Assembly: GCA_040752835.1 (NCBI GenBank)
Contig: JBFMGG010000003.1
Span: 162,490-226,489 of the forward strand
Source of the DNA: Campylobacterota bacterium
GTDB taxonomy: Bacteria; Campylobacterota; Campylobacteria; Campylobacterales; Sulfurimonadaceae
Length of the DNA stretch: 64,000 bases
Reading direction: 5' to 3'
In this document: positions 9,795 through 18,720 of the stretch, one piece after another
Layout: every line of letters starts with the position of its first letter
How positions within the stretch are numbered: the stretch's first letter is position 1
Position numbers and translations under genes: made by a program
Notes under the pieces: model-generated
Databases searched by the model: none
What the model was told of the DNA's origin: nothing
Seen by the model: the letters and a program-made list of their open reading frames with translations, nothing else

Positions 9795-10671
9795 ACGCTT
9801 TGGCCAGCTCTTTCGATTCGACCGACGAGAGTTCGACGATCTCGTAGTTGGCAGGATCTTTGAGCAGCGCCAGGGTGAGTTTGTGGTTGAGATCGTGGCT
9901 CCCCGCAAACGCTTCGTAGTTCCCGATAAAATTCATCCCGATCAGCGACATGTCGCCGATCGCGTCGAGGATCTTGTGACGGACGAATTCGTCCCCGAAG
10001 CGGAGCCCTTCGGGGTTGAGCACTTTTTTGTCGTCGAGAACGACGGCGTTCTCCAAACTTCCCCCCAGCGCCAGACCGACCGAGCGGAGGTACTGCACCT
10101 CGTGAACGAAGCCGAATGTCCGGGCCCGCGCGATCTCGTTTTTGTAATTCTCTTTGGTGAATTTCAGCACGTAGCTCTGACGGTCGATGACAGGATGGGA
10201 AAATTTGATCGTAAAATCGTAATTCATGTCGTTCGAGGGGATCAGCTTGACGTACTTATCCCCTTCCTGAACACTCACCTCTTTTTTGATACGCAGGATC
10301 TTCTTGGGGATGTCCTGCTGTACGACACCGGCCTCATCGAGCAGCATGCAGTAGCTGACCGAAGAGCCGTCCATCACGGGGACTTCGTCCGCATCGACGA
10401 TGATGCGGAGGTTGTCGATCCCGTAGGCGTAGATCGCCGAGAGCATGTGCTCGATCGTCGAAATCGTCACCCCTTCGCGCCCGATGACGGTCGCCATTTT
10501 CGTATCGACGACGTTGGAAGGTTCCAGGGGAATCGTGACCCCCGCGTCGCTGCGGTAAAAAACGATACCGCTGTTTGGGGCCAGCGGCTCCAGTCGCAGC
10601 CGTACCGGGGAGCCTTTGTGCAAACCGATCCCGACCAGTTCGACACTTTTTCCTATCGTAGTTTGCATCAT
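9787..10671 (-). CDS. lpxC: UDP-3-O-acyl-N-acetylglucosamine deacetylase LpxC
   Basis: Zinc deacetylase that commits UDP-GlcNAc to lipid A, 294 aa. Zinc and catalytic motifs are visible: EHMLSAIYAYG, HKILDAIGDMSLIG and the late His in SHDLNHKL. The frame extends to a GTG at 10725, but ATG 10671 has a GAAGGA ribosome site and the family start QTTIGKSVELVG. The leader upstream contains a GC-rich hairpin at 10708-10730. Confidence 0.95.
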   Translation of the reverse strand: MMQTTIGKSVELVGIGLHKGSPVRLRLEPLAPNSGIVFYRSDAGVTIPLEPSNVVDTKMATVIGREGVTISTIEHMLSAIYAYGIDNLRIIVDADEVPVMDGSSVSYCMLLDEAGVVQQDIPKKILRIKKEVSVQEGDKYVKLIPSNDMNYDFTIKFSHPVIDRQSYVLKFTKENYKNEIARARTFGFVHEVQYLRSVGLALGGSLENAVVLDDKKVLNPEGLRFGDEFVRHKILDAIGDMSLIGMNFIGNYEAFAGSHDLNHKLTLALLKDPANYEIVELSSVESKELAKAYA

Positions 10672-10707
10672 GGTCTGTTTTCCTTCTCTCGGACGGGCCG
10701 ATCCTGC

Positions 10708-10730
10708 GGGGGGCGGGCAGGCCACCCCCC
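10708..10730 (-). promoter_or_regulatory. GC-rich hairpin in the lpxC leader
   Basis: Six G and six C residues (10708-10713 and 10725-10730) can pair around an 11-base loop, between the M23 peptidase gene and lpxC. No T-run follows on the minus strand, so it is not a classical terminator. A TATAAT on the minus strand at 10749-10754 lies just upstream, so the hairpin would be in the 5' leader of an lpxC transcript starting there. Function not known. Confidence 0.4.
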
Positions 10731-10760
10731 CTTTGTTGTTCTACCGGAATTATACCGTGT

Positions 10761-12131
10761 TTACTGCTGGTTGATGATGAGCTTCGCGTTTTCGATGACG
10801 CTGGTGATGTTGTCGTAGATCCACTTCGCGTCCATCCACTCTTCGGGACGTACTTCGATCCCCTGGACGAGGATTCCGAAATGGAGGTGGTCCCCCATTG
10901 CGTAACCGCTGAGACCCGATTTGGCGATCTCCTGCCCCGCTTTGGCGATGTCGCCTTCCTGGATGTGGACGTCCGAACAGTGGCCGTAGAGGGTGTAAAG
11001 GCCGAATCCGTGGTCGATGATGGGCAGGTTCCCGTAAATCCCGTTCATCTGCGAGAAGACGACGTTACCCCCGTTGGACGCGTTAATCTGCCCCATCTGC
11101 ACGCTCGCAAGATCGAGCCCCATGTGGTACGCCTGGGAGAAATTCTTTTTCTCTTTGTAGCTGTAGATGCGGTGGTCCCCGAAATCGGCGACTTTCTGCC
11201 CGTTTGGCATCGGATAAAACGGCTGCGGGCTGAAATCGGTAATCATCGCGTTCGACACTTTCGACGTAACCCGGTGGATGATTTTTTCGTTGTTCGCCCG
11301 GACCGTTTCGTTGATGATCTTGAACTGCTCGAGCCGATCGTCCACCCCGGCGGTCTCTTCGTATTCGTTCGCCAGTTCGGCGATTTTACCGTCAAGGAAA
11401 GCGTCGCTGAGCTCGATGTTCGAAACGCGGTAGACGTGATCTTTCAGCCGCAGGGGGACGGAGCTTTTCGTTTCGTTTCCGGCACGGTCGCGGGCGACGA
11501 CGGTTGCGCTGAACGTGCTTTGCTGGACCGGCCACGCCAGCAGGGAGGCGTAATACCCCTCTTTCATGAAAGGCTGGGCGATAAACGTCTTGCCGTAGTT
11601 GGTCTGGATCTTCAGGCTTTCCATGTGCGGATCGGTCGCCTTGAAAATGACGATCGCCGATCCCCCTTTTTGGATCTTGTAGGAGTGCGCGACGATGGAG
11701 AGGACCGGGCGGCGCTGATCGATGACGAGGGTCCGCTCTTCTTTGAGCGTATTACCCATAAAAAGGCCCCAGAGGCTTCGGTCAGTCGCTTCGATCGTCA
11801 GGGTAACCGACTGTGCCTCGACCCGGCGGACCCCTTTTGGCGGAAGAATTTCAAACGTTCTTTTCGATTCGGCGGCCGGCGTATTCTCCTCGGTCACGAC
11901 CCACTCTTCGTGCGGCGTGGAGATCGTCGCTTTGAACGATTTGAGTCCGCTGGCGTCCTCTACGGTCACGTGCATCGGCTCTTTGAAATTCCAGTAGCCC
12001 TCATGGCTGACGGTGATTTTCGGATCCTCGCGTTCAAACATCGGTGAAAACGCCATGAATCCGATCGCCCCGATTACTGCGGCGGCAATCACCCATCCCA
12101 AAAATCCAGAATTTCTTCGGCCTCTTCTCAC
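10761..12131 (-). CDS. M23-family cell-wall endopeptidase (membrane anchored)
   Basis: Periplasmic LytM-type metallopeptidase, 456 aa, probably cleaving peptidoglycan crosslinks. One N-terminal membrane anchor (about residues 12-30), a beta-rich linker region, a short helical region near 270-300, then the M23 domain with HMGLDLAS, GHCS and HLHFG zinc and catalytic motifs. The start is GTG, overlapping the upstream DHH gene stop as GTGA. Its position before lpxC matches what I recall of Campylobacter jejuni (Cj0131-Cj0132), where related M23 enzymes affect cell shape. The exact substrate is not visible. Confidence 0.88.
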   Translation of the reverse strand: MRRGRRNSGFLGWVIAAAVIGAIGFMAFSPMFEREDPKITVSHEGYWNFKEPMHVTVEDASGLKSFKATISTPHEEWVVTEENTPAAESKRTFEILPPKGVRRVEAQSVTLTIEATDRSLWGLFMGNTLKEERTLVIDQRRPVLSIVAHSYKIQKGGSAIVIFKATDPHMESLKIQTNYGKTFIAQPFMKEGYYASLLAWPVQQSTFSATVVARDRAGNETKSSVPLRLKDHVYRVSNIELSDAFLDGKIAELANEYEETAGVDDRLEQFKIINETVRANNEKIIHRVTSKVSNAMITDFSPQPFYPMPNGQKVADFGDHRIYSYKEKKNFSQAYHMGLDLASVQMGQINASNGGNVVFSQMNGIYGNLPIIDHGFGLYTLYGHCSDVHIQEGDIAKAGQEIAKSGLSGYAMGDHLHFGILVQGIEVRPEEWMDAKWIYDNITSVIENAKLIINQQ

Positions 12132-13060
12132 TGCATCTCCTTTTGTATCATCATCGTTATCTCTTTGACGAGCGCGTGGACGTCGTCGTGTTCAACCTTC
12201 GCTCCGGCCCGGTGTTTATGCCCGCCGCCGCCGAAATTTTCCATAATCCTCGCGGCATCGATTCCGCCCGTCGTCCGCAGCGAAAGCTTGATGCCGCCCC
12301 CCGGGCGTTCGACGTGCATCAGCGAGGCGCGGACATGCCGCATCCCCAGCGCTTCGTCGAGCACCGGTTTGCACTCCGCGACCGTGGCTCCCGTATCGGC
12401 CAAAAGTGCCGCATCCACACCGAAAACCGCAAGCGCACCGTCGAGGTAAAGGCGCATCGCTTTGAGCATCTTCCCTTTTGAGCGGAGCGACGCGAGCGAA
12501 TTGCGCCCGTAAAGCCATTCGACGCATAACGCGTGGTCGGCACCCAGCCCGATGAGACGGTGGGCCATCTCGAAGGTCCTGGCGTCGCATCCGGGCGATC
12601 GGAAACATTTCGAATCGTCCACAAGACCCGCATAAAGCGAAAGCGCCATTTTACCATTGATTTTTAACCCGTTGGCAACAAAAAAATCGTAAACGGTCTG
12701 GGTGGTACTGATCGCATCGGTATCCAGAAAATTGTGGGTCCCGAAAAAATCGTTGCTGCGATGGTGGTCGAAGTTGATCAGCGGCAATTCCCGCTCTATC
12801 CCCAGACGCCCGTAGCTTCCGCAGTCGAAGCTGATCATGCAGTCCGCATCTTCGGGGAAACGGTCGGTCACTTTCTCAAACCACGGCAGAAACGCCAGCT
12901 TAGGGTCAATCTCGGCCGAAGCGCAAAAAAGGGTGATTTTTTTGTTCAGGCGCAGCAGGTAGGAATAAAACGCGCTCGCCGACCCGAGCGAATCGGCATC
13001 GGGGTTTTTGTGGGCGATGAGAACGATGTGTCGCGAAGACTCGATCAGTTCGTGCGCCAT
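12128..13060 (-). CDS. DHH/DHHA1 phosphoesterase (NrnA-like)
   Basis: Bifunctional nanoRNase/pAp-phosphatase type phosphoesterase, 310 aa. The N-terminal DHH domain shows AHKNPDADSLG and NFDHHRSND; the C-terminal DHHA1 domain shows GGGGHKHRAGA. Members hydrolyse short oligonucleotides or pAp. The ATG has a strong AGGAGGGG site. A TATAAT on the minus strand at 13091-13096 is a candidate -10 for this gene and the M23 gene that overlaps its end. Confidence 0.87.
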   Translation of the reverse strand: MAHELIESSRHIVLIAHKNPDADSLGSASAFYSYLLRLNKKITLFCASAEIDPKLAFLPWFEKVTDRFPEDADCMISFDCGSYGRLGIERELPLINFDHHRSNDFFGTHNFLDTDAISTTQTVYDFFVANGLKINGKMALSLYAGLVDDSKCFRSPGCDARTFEMAHRLIGLGADHALCVEWLYGRNSLASLRSKGKMLKAMRLYLDGALAVFGVDAALLADTGATVAECKPVLDEALGMRHVRASLMHVERPGGGIKLSLRTTGGIDAARIMENFGGGGHKHRAGAKVEHDDVHALVKEITMMIQKEMQ

Positions 13061-13144
13061 ATCTCCCCCCTCCTCGTGAAAATGGGGGCGATTATACCAT
13101 GCTTTGGGACAATCCGTGCCGCCCCGATGGTCAATATTTCATCA

Positions 13145-14047
13145 TTATTCCGCAGCGCTCTCAAGAACCGCTTCGAAATCTTTCTGCGCCTGCATGAGTG
13201 CCGCTTTGGCTTCGGCGTCTTCGACACGCGCGCTGCTCATCCAGTTGTAAACGCCGGGGAATCCCATCACGATCTCGTCGGCGTCTTTTTTCTTGTACAC
13301 CATCAGGGTACACGGAGCGAAGGCGGCCGCTTCGGGACGCGTTTTGGCGACGGTGTAGATCACTTTTAGCTTGCAGATCGAATAGGTGTCGTAAAAATGG
13401 AACGGGCTCTCTTCACCCAGGGCGAAGTTGTAGTCGGTGAAGTTCGACATGACGAATCCCGCGGGTTTGAGGCCGTCTTCGATCATCATTTCGGTCGCTT
13501 CCTTGTCGCTCGTCCAGCTCTCGGCGCTGCTCGCTTTGACGTAACGGCTGAGCAACGGCCCCGAAGCGGGGAGCGAATTCTCGCTTGCGCGTACTTTGGC
13601 GTTCGGGAGCGCTTTTTTAAGCGCGGAGAGGACCTCTTTTTCGATCAGGGCGAATTCGGGAGCGTCGAACCCGGCGATCTTTTTCATCGCATCCGCGGTC
13701 AACACCGATACGTGGAGGTTTTTGTCCCCGTTGCGCTGGTAAATCCCAAATCCCATCGGAACGAAAATCCCGGCGTCGGGATGGGCTTTAACCAGCGTCG
13801 CGGCATGATTTTTGTGGTAGGCCGTCAGCAGATTGAACACCGAAAAATCGCTCTGCTGGAACTGGATTTTGAACGGGCCGTTCATCTCGGTGTTGGCCGA
13901 AATGACGAAACCGGCGTTCTCGAGCCCTTTTTCGATCACCGCAGGGGTGATTTTCCCCTCCGCGTTGGGTACGTCGAAAAGGTGGAAATCCCCACCGAAC
14001 AAGGCTGCGGCGCTCAGCGCCACGGCAAACAGATATTTTTTAAACAT
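13145..14047 (-). CDS. exported protein with two DUF302-like domains
   Basis: Protein of 300 aa with a signal peptide (about residues 1-18, ending near LFGG). Two regions resemble DUF302: one around 60-135 (AHPDAGIFVPMGFGIYQ) and one around 205-285 (FAPCTLMVYKKKDADEIVMGFPGVYNW). DUF302 proteins have no settled function; several occur with sulfur genes. It is the last gene of the sox-associated run, 11 bp after the DsrE-like gene, so is probably periplasmic and co-transcribed with it. Confidence 0.72.
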   Translation of the reverse strand: MFKKYLFAVALSAAALFGGDFHLFDVPNAEGKITPAVIEKGLENAGFVISANTEMNGPFKIQFQQSDFSVFNLLTAYHKNHAATLVKAHPDAGIFVPMGFGIYQRNGDKNLHVSVLTADAMKKIAGFDAPEFALIEKEVLSALKKALPNAKVRASENSLPASGPLLSRYVKASSAESWTSDKEATEMMIEDGLKPAGFVMSNFTDYNFALGEESPFHFYDTYSICKLKVIYTVAKTRPEAAAFAPCTLMVYKKKDADEIVMGFPGVYNWMSSARVEDAEAKAALMQAQKDFEAVLESAAE

Positions 14048-14058
14048 GATCTTTCTCC

Positions 14059-14493
14059 TTAGGGTTGAATGTAAAAGGCGCCTTCGGTTGCGCGCTCGAT
14101 CACTTCGGCGATCCCGGCCGAAACGATTTCGACATCCTCGATGAGGGCCGATGCGCGAATTTTTTTTGTCTCCATCGTATTGCCGCAGGCGACGAATTCG
14201 ACGCCGTACTGCTGCAGCGCACGTACCCGCACGGCGATCTCTTTTTCGCTCTTGAGAAGCGTGCGGATGCCGTGGTAATAGGCGACCACCCGCAGGTGTA
14301 TTTTTTCGGGGCCGTAGAATTTGAGGACGTTGTTGGCCGTGCTGAGGGCATGATGGATCGATTCATCATCCCCATGACTGATCCCCATGACCACTTCGCG
14401 CGGTTTGTCGATGGAAGGTTCCGGCTGAGCGAAACGGACGTCGCCGAACGCCAGCGTACAGCAAATCACCCCCCAAAGCAGCACCGTTTTCAT
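14059..14493 (-). CDS. exported DsrE-like protein
   Basis: Protein of 144 aa with an N-terminal signal peptide and a DsrE/DsrF-like fold (VVMGISHGDDESIHHALSTANN, LRVVAYYHGI, ALQQYGVEFVACGNTM). The Cys in FVACGNT is where DsrE-fold sulfur carriers have a conserved cysteine. ATG 14493 overlaps the metallo-hydrolase stop as TGATG and is preferred over an upstream GTG. Position within the sox run suggests a periplasmic sulfur-related role; that role is inferred. Confidence 0.75.
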   Translation of the reverse strand: MKTVLLWGVICCTLAFGDVRFAQPEPSIDKPREVVMGISHGDDESIHHALSTANNVLKFYGPEKIHLRVVAYYHGIRTLLKSEKEIAVRVRALQQYGVEFVACGNTMETKKIRASALIEDVEIVSAGIAEVIERATEGAFYIQP

Positions 14494-15401
14494 CACTCCC
14501 ACTCCAGTACGCGATAGGAGGCTTCGACGTTCTGACGGTGCGTCCCTTCGTAGAGTTTGTATTTTTTGTAGTCGTCCATGGTCACTTTTTTGACCGTCTC
14601 GTCAATCCCCAGCCCCTCACCGATCGCGGCGCGGATTTCGTTACGCATCTGCGTAAAATAGTCCCGTGTCATCGCCGCTGCCTCTTTGTCGGTTCGGTTT
14701 CCGTGCCCGCCGATCACGTGGACGGCCCCCAACTTCTCCAGATCCTCCAGCGCTTCGAGCCAGCCGTTGATGTCGCCGCCGCGCACCGATGGGAGACGGT
14801 CGTTAAAAACCAGATCGGCCGCTATCAGCACTTTGGATTTCGGCAAAAAGACCACCATGTCTTTCGCCGTATGGGCTTTGCGTTTGGCGATTTTCAGCTC
14901 CACCGTTTGGTTTCCGACCTTCAGCGTCGTATCGGCGTTGATCATCTCGGTCGGCATGGTCGGTTTCGTTTTAGCGTATGCCTCGGGAGAGATATAGGTT
15001 TGCATTCGGGTAGGCTCGCTCATATCGGCATTTACCTTGAAATCGTCCGAACCCAAAACTCTAACTCCCTGTTCGGTAAAGAAGTTGTTTCCCAGCCAGT
15101 GGTCGTCGTGGATATGCGTATTGATCACGAGTTTGACCGGAAGCGGTTTGATTTTTTGCATCGCGTTGTAGGCCGAGCGGGCATACGCGTAGGAGGGGCC
15201 GGTGTCGACGACGACATACCCTTCCCCCGCATCGATGTAACAGCTGTTGACGATGTTGCCGTTGTTGGTTTTATCCATAATTTCGGGTTTCCCGAAAAAA
15301 CAGTGAACGTCCGATGTGACCCGTACCGGCTTGAGCGCGTAATCATACGCACTCAAACTCGTGACGGCCAGCAATAAAGTTCCCAACAACGCTTTCATCA
15401 T
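14493..15401 (-). CDS. periplasmic metallo-beta-lactamase-fold hydrolase (SoxH-like)
   Basis: Zinc hydrolase of 302 aa with a signal peptide (about 1-18). The metal motif THIHDDHWLGN is near residue 96-106, with further ligands in KAHTAKD, AADLVFND and GGHGN. It resembles SoxH and the quinoprotein-relay metallohydrolases found beside sox or methanol-oxidation genes, whose reaction is not established. It lies between the porin and the DsrE-like gene with short spacing, so is probably part of the sox transcript. Confidence 0.8.
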   Translation of the reverse strand: MMKALLGTLLLAVTSLSAYDYALKPVRVTSDVHCFFGKPEIMDKTNNGNIVNSCYIDAGEGYVVVDTGPSYAYARSAYNAMQKIKPLPVKLVINTHIHDDHWLGNNFFTEQGVRVLGSDDFKVNADMSEPTRMQTYISPEAYAKTKPTMPTEMINADTTLKVGNQTVELKIAKRKAHTAKDMVVFLPKSKVLIAADLVFNDRLPSVRGGDINGWLEALEDLEKLGAVHVIGGHGNRTDKEAAAMTRDYFTQMRNEIRAAIGEGLGIDETVKKVTMDDYKKYKLYEGTHRQNVEASYRVLEWE

Positions 15402-15408
15402 TCAGCCT

Positions 15409-16905
15409 TTAGAAGAGGTAGTTAACTTCGAAACGGTATTCGTTATACGAGTTGTAATCGGTTGTGGCCTGAACGGTTTGACTGGTATAGCCATTATCCG
15501 CGTTTACAATCCCCATACGGAATTTGAATTCGGTGTTCGGAAGTTCTTTAAACGTTTTCCACAGATCGACCATCAAGATATTGCGGTCAGTAAATGTAGA
15601 CGTAAATGCTTTGTTCTCGTCAAAATTCATATCTTCGTATGCAACCATCGCTTTAAAGCCCGGGACCAGGCCAGCTTTTCCAAAGTCGTAATCAGCACGA
15701 AGCATCCAGTTTTTGGTGTTTGCGATCCAGTCAACCTGAGCCATCAAACGAGTGTATCCCCCCGTCGGGAATCCGCGCCATGGAGCGATGATATCCGCAT
15801 CATTTGCAATCTCTGAATAACCTGCTGTCATTGTAAGCGGTCCGCCGTTTAGTACGAGGCGTCCCATGATGATGCTACCGTCAACACTGTCCCCGGTAGT
15901 ATAGCCTCTTGAAGCCGCATTCGCCGCAGTTACCGCACCACTTAAAGATGCACCGCCGATTTTACCGGCGCCGTCATCCATCTGTTTCAGGTAACGAATA
16001 CCCGGAGTTAGTTTCCACGTATCATTCAATTTGATCTGGTAGTTCGCTTCGGCGATCGCCGTGTTAAAGAAACCGTTCAGATCGACATATTCAAAATCAA
16101 GCTTCAGATTCGGAATCGATTTGTTCGATGCTGTGACAAGAACCATCTCTGGATCGACGTCACCGTTTCCACGTGCACGGATATTGGCAGGAGTCAGACC
16201 CTTATGGACACCCGAATCGTCGTTTTCGTTGTATTTTTGATATGCGATGATGCTATGGAACGTCTGGTGGTCACGAAGTTTTTGCTCCATAATGTATCCC
16301 GCTCGTACTGTTGTATCCGGAATATCTTTATTTTCGATAACAGCCGCTTCGAATGTGTTCGGGATCATTTTGGTATCATTCGTTGCCAACATGATGCTAT
16401 CAATTCCTTGACGACCTACTTTCACGTTCGTTTTGCCGTTTTTGTATTCCAAATAGGCTTCGGCAAAATTCCCCATTGCTCCTTCACTGCCGTCTGCACG
16501 GGTATGATAGGTATCTTTACCGGCTTTACCGTAGTTAGTCGTCCCTGAACCTAAAGTATTATCGTTGTGCATCGGAACCGTACCGTAGAATCCTGCCGTT
16601 GCGCCGAAACCGTGGAAATAGCCGGTCTTATAAATGAGGCTGCCCCCCAGACCCCACATATTGTTGTCCTGGACGGCAGAGTTTTCGTTTTCCCAATCCC
16701 ACCAAAACATGTTCGAACGGAGACGTCCGTATACTTCGCCTTCGGTGAACATTTCGGTGATTGAGTTTACCTCGCCAGGAACCTTGGTGTACTCCACCTG
16801 CATACTTGGTTTGATATCACGATCTTCGCTTTTAAGGGCATACGCCGACGTAGAAAGTACGCAGACCGCTGCGGCTGCGATACTAAGATTAACCAATTTC
16901 ATCAT
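15409..16905 (-). CDS. OprD-like outer-membrane porin
   Basis: Outer-membrane beta-barrel of 498 aa: signal peptide (about 1-23, ending SAYA), alternating strands, and the motif NVKVGRQGIDSIMLATNDTKM typical of campylobacterotal OprD-family porins. It ends in the aromatic residue expected for BAM recognition (NYLF). It follows soxB by 37 bp and may admit thiosulfate or another anion, but this is positional inference. Its DNA looks clearly more AT-rich than soxB and the metallo-hydrolase gene, which may reflect high expression or separate origin. A second porin of this family is at 50090-51331. Confidence 0.85.
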   Translation of the reverse strand: MMKLVNLSIAAAAVCVLSTSAYALKSEDRDIKPSMQVEYTKVPGEVNSITEMFTEGEVYGRLRSNMFWWDWENENSAVQDNNMWGLGGSLIYKTGYFHGFGATAGFYGTVPMHNDNTLGSGTTNYGKAGKDTYHTRADGSEGAMGNFAEAYLEYKNGKTNVKVGRQGIDSIMLATNDTKMIPNTFEAAVIENKDIPDTTVRAGYIMEQKLRDHQTFHSIIAYQKYNENDDSGVHKGLTPANIRARGNGDVDPEMVLVTASNKSIPNLKLDFEYVDLNGFFNTAIAEANYQIKLNDTWKLTPGIRYLKQMDDGAGKIGGASLSGAVTAANAASRGYTTGDSVDGSIIMGRLVLNGGPLTMTAGYSEIANDADIIAPWRGFPTGGYTRLMAQVDWIANTKNWMLRADYDFGKAGLVPGFKAMVAYEDMNFDENKAFTSTFTDRNILMVDLWKTFKELPNTEFKFRMGIVNADNGYTSQTVQATTDYNSYNEYRFEVNYLF

Positions 16906-16942
16906 TCACTCCTTAAGTTGATAGATTACAGAAAGAGTGCTG

Positions 16943-18709
16943 TTAGCACCCTTTCGAGCCTTTTTTCGGACACCCACAGTTATAATCCATAATACGGACG
17001 TTGCTGTTGCCGCTGATGTTGAGTGTTTTCTGACGGCGGATGTACTCTGCCGTCACATCGTACACGGGACGGGTAAGCTGATCTCTCAGATTACGTCCCG
17101 CATTTTGCAGATTGCCCCCCCAGGAAGAGACTTTATAGGTCTTGCCATCGTCAAGCGCCTTGCCCCCTACCATGAGATTGCTGATCCGTTTGCCGCTCTC
17201 GGCCCCGATTTTGATGTCGTACGTCACGTTGCCCAGACGGCTCATGTCGCCGCCTTGCTGATAGAGCGGGTTGGCGTTGAACACGTTGTCGGCGATGTCT
17301 TCGAGAAGGGTGCGGATCTGTTTTCCCCCCAGCTCGAACGTATAAACGTTCGGATAGGTGATCCCCGTCATCTCATAGACGTTGTCCATTGTGATCGGAT
17401 CGCCGCCCAAAACGGTCGTCCCCCAGCGGTATCCGGGGGTGAACGAAATGTCCGAATCCATCGCGGAGAGGATGGCGTCGTTGATCAGTTCGTCGAACGT
17501 CGAATGGAACGTATCGCGTTTGTAGAGGGTGTTTTTGGTCACCCCCAGAATCTCGCCGAACTCACGGTCGTAAGGCTTGTACCATTTCGCGATCAGCGCA
17601 TCCCCTTCGGGATCGGCGGGGATCAGGTTCGAAGCGACGGGGATGAGTTTGTACTCGTACCCTTTGACCTTGTGGTTCTGGATGTCGATGTCCAGGCGCC
17701 CGACGTATTTGCCGTGGCTTCCCGCGATCACGATCACCGTACCGTTAATGACCGTCGGACGCGGCGAAGGATCGTGCGTATGGCCGCTGAGGATGAAATC
17801 GATCCCCTTGACCTGGCGCGCAACCTCCTGGTCGACGCTGAAGCCGTCATGCGATAGGACGACGACGCAGTCGACTTTTTCCTCTTTACGGAGCTTGTCG
17901 ACGTACTGCTGCAGCGTATCGAGGCGCAGACCGAAGCTCCACCCCTGCGTAAACTCTTTGGGGTTCGCCGTCGAGGTAAACGGGAACGACTGCCCGATAA
18001 TGCCGATCTTGGCACCGCCGCGTTCCATCACCGTGTAGGGTTCGAAAATCAGTTCTTCGAAATCGTCGGCAAACGAATCGTCCCCGATGATGTTCTGGGA
18101 GATGAATTTGGCGTTGAGCTTTTCGATCAGTTCTTTGACCCGCTGTTTGCCGTACGTAAACTCCCAGTGACCGACCATGACGTCGACCCCCAGATAGTTC
18201 TGCGCGTCGACGATCGCCTCGCCCTGCGTTTTAAGCGCAACGCCGGTCCCCTGCCAGGTATCCCCTGAATCAAGGAGGAGGACGTTGTCCGCGCCGCGCT
18301 CTTTTTTGATGTGGTTGATGAGGGTTTTCATGTGCGAAATCCCCCCCATTTTCCCGAACTTGTGCGCAAGCGCGTCGAAGTTCATGTAGGTATCGAAATA
18401 GGCGTCCAGGGTTTTCCCCTTCATCCCGTAATAATTCAGAAACGACTCCCCGCACAAAAAGCCCGGGGTCCCGGTGAGGTTCGGCGCCGAAATCAGCGTT
18501 GAGGGCTCTCGCCAGTACAGCGGTTTGATGTGGGCGTGCATATCGCAGATATGCAGCAGCGTCACGTTCCCGCGCGCTTTGAAATCGTAAATATCCTTGA
18601 GGGTCACCTCATCGGCACGTTTGGTGCTAGAAGCCGCCGATGCCGCAGCCGGAAGCCCAAGCCCCAGTGCCGCGGCAATCTGGAAAAAATCTCTTCGTGA
18701 CAGATCCAT
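16943..18709 (-). CDS. soxB: thiosulfohydrolase SoxB
   Basis: Di-manganese hydrolase of the 5'-nucleotidase family, 588 aa, that removes sulfate from SoxY-bound thiosulfonate in the periplasm. A Tat signal (SRRDFFQIAAALGLG) starts the protein. Metal motifs are HICDMHAHIKP, LLDSGDTWQG, VLSHDGF and LSGHTHDPSP. The extreme C terminus has three cysteines (578, 580 and 588; NCGCPKK, then KGC), which I do not recall as a general SoxB feature. Last of the five core sox genes here. Confidence 0.97.
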   Translation of the reverse strand: MDLSRRDFFQIAAALGLGLPAAASAASSTKRADEVTLKDIYDFKARGNVTLLHICDMHAHIKPLYWREPSTLISAPNLTGTPGFLCGESFLNYYGMKGKTLDAYFDTYMNFDALAHKFGKMGGISHMKTLINHIKKERGADNVLLLDSGDTWQGTGVALKTQGEAIVDAQNYLGVDVMVGHWEFTYGKQRVKELIEKLNAKFISQNIIGDDSFADDFEELIFEPYTVMERGGAKIGIIGQSFPFTSTANPKEFTQGWSFGLRLDTLQQYVDKLRKEEKVDCVVVLSHDGFSVDQEVARQVKGIDFILSGHTHDPSPRPTVINGTVIVIAGSHGKYVGRLDIDIQNHKVKGYEYKLIPVASNLIPADPEGDALIAKWYKPYDREFGEILGVTKNTLYKRDTFHSTFDELINDAILSAMDSDISFTPGYRWGTTVLGGDPITMDNVYEMTGITYPNVYTFELGGKQIRTLLEDIADNVFNANPLYQQGGDMSRLGNVTYDIKIGAESGKRISNLMVGGKALDDGKTYKVSSWGGNLQNAGRNLRDQLTRPVYDVTAEYIRRQKTLNISGNSNVRIMDYNCGCPKKGSKGC

Positions 18710-18720
18710 GACGATACCTT

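Noticed and set aside
12216..12657. Two frames of 112-130 codons within the DHH phosphoesterase gene
   Set aside because: Alternative frames of a gene with intact DHH and DHHA1 motifs; not evidence of a frameshift.
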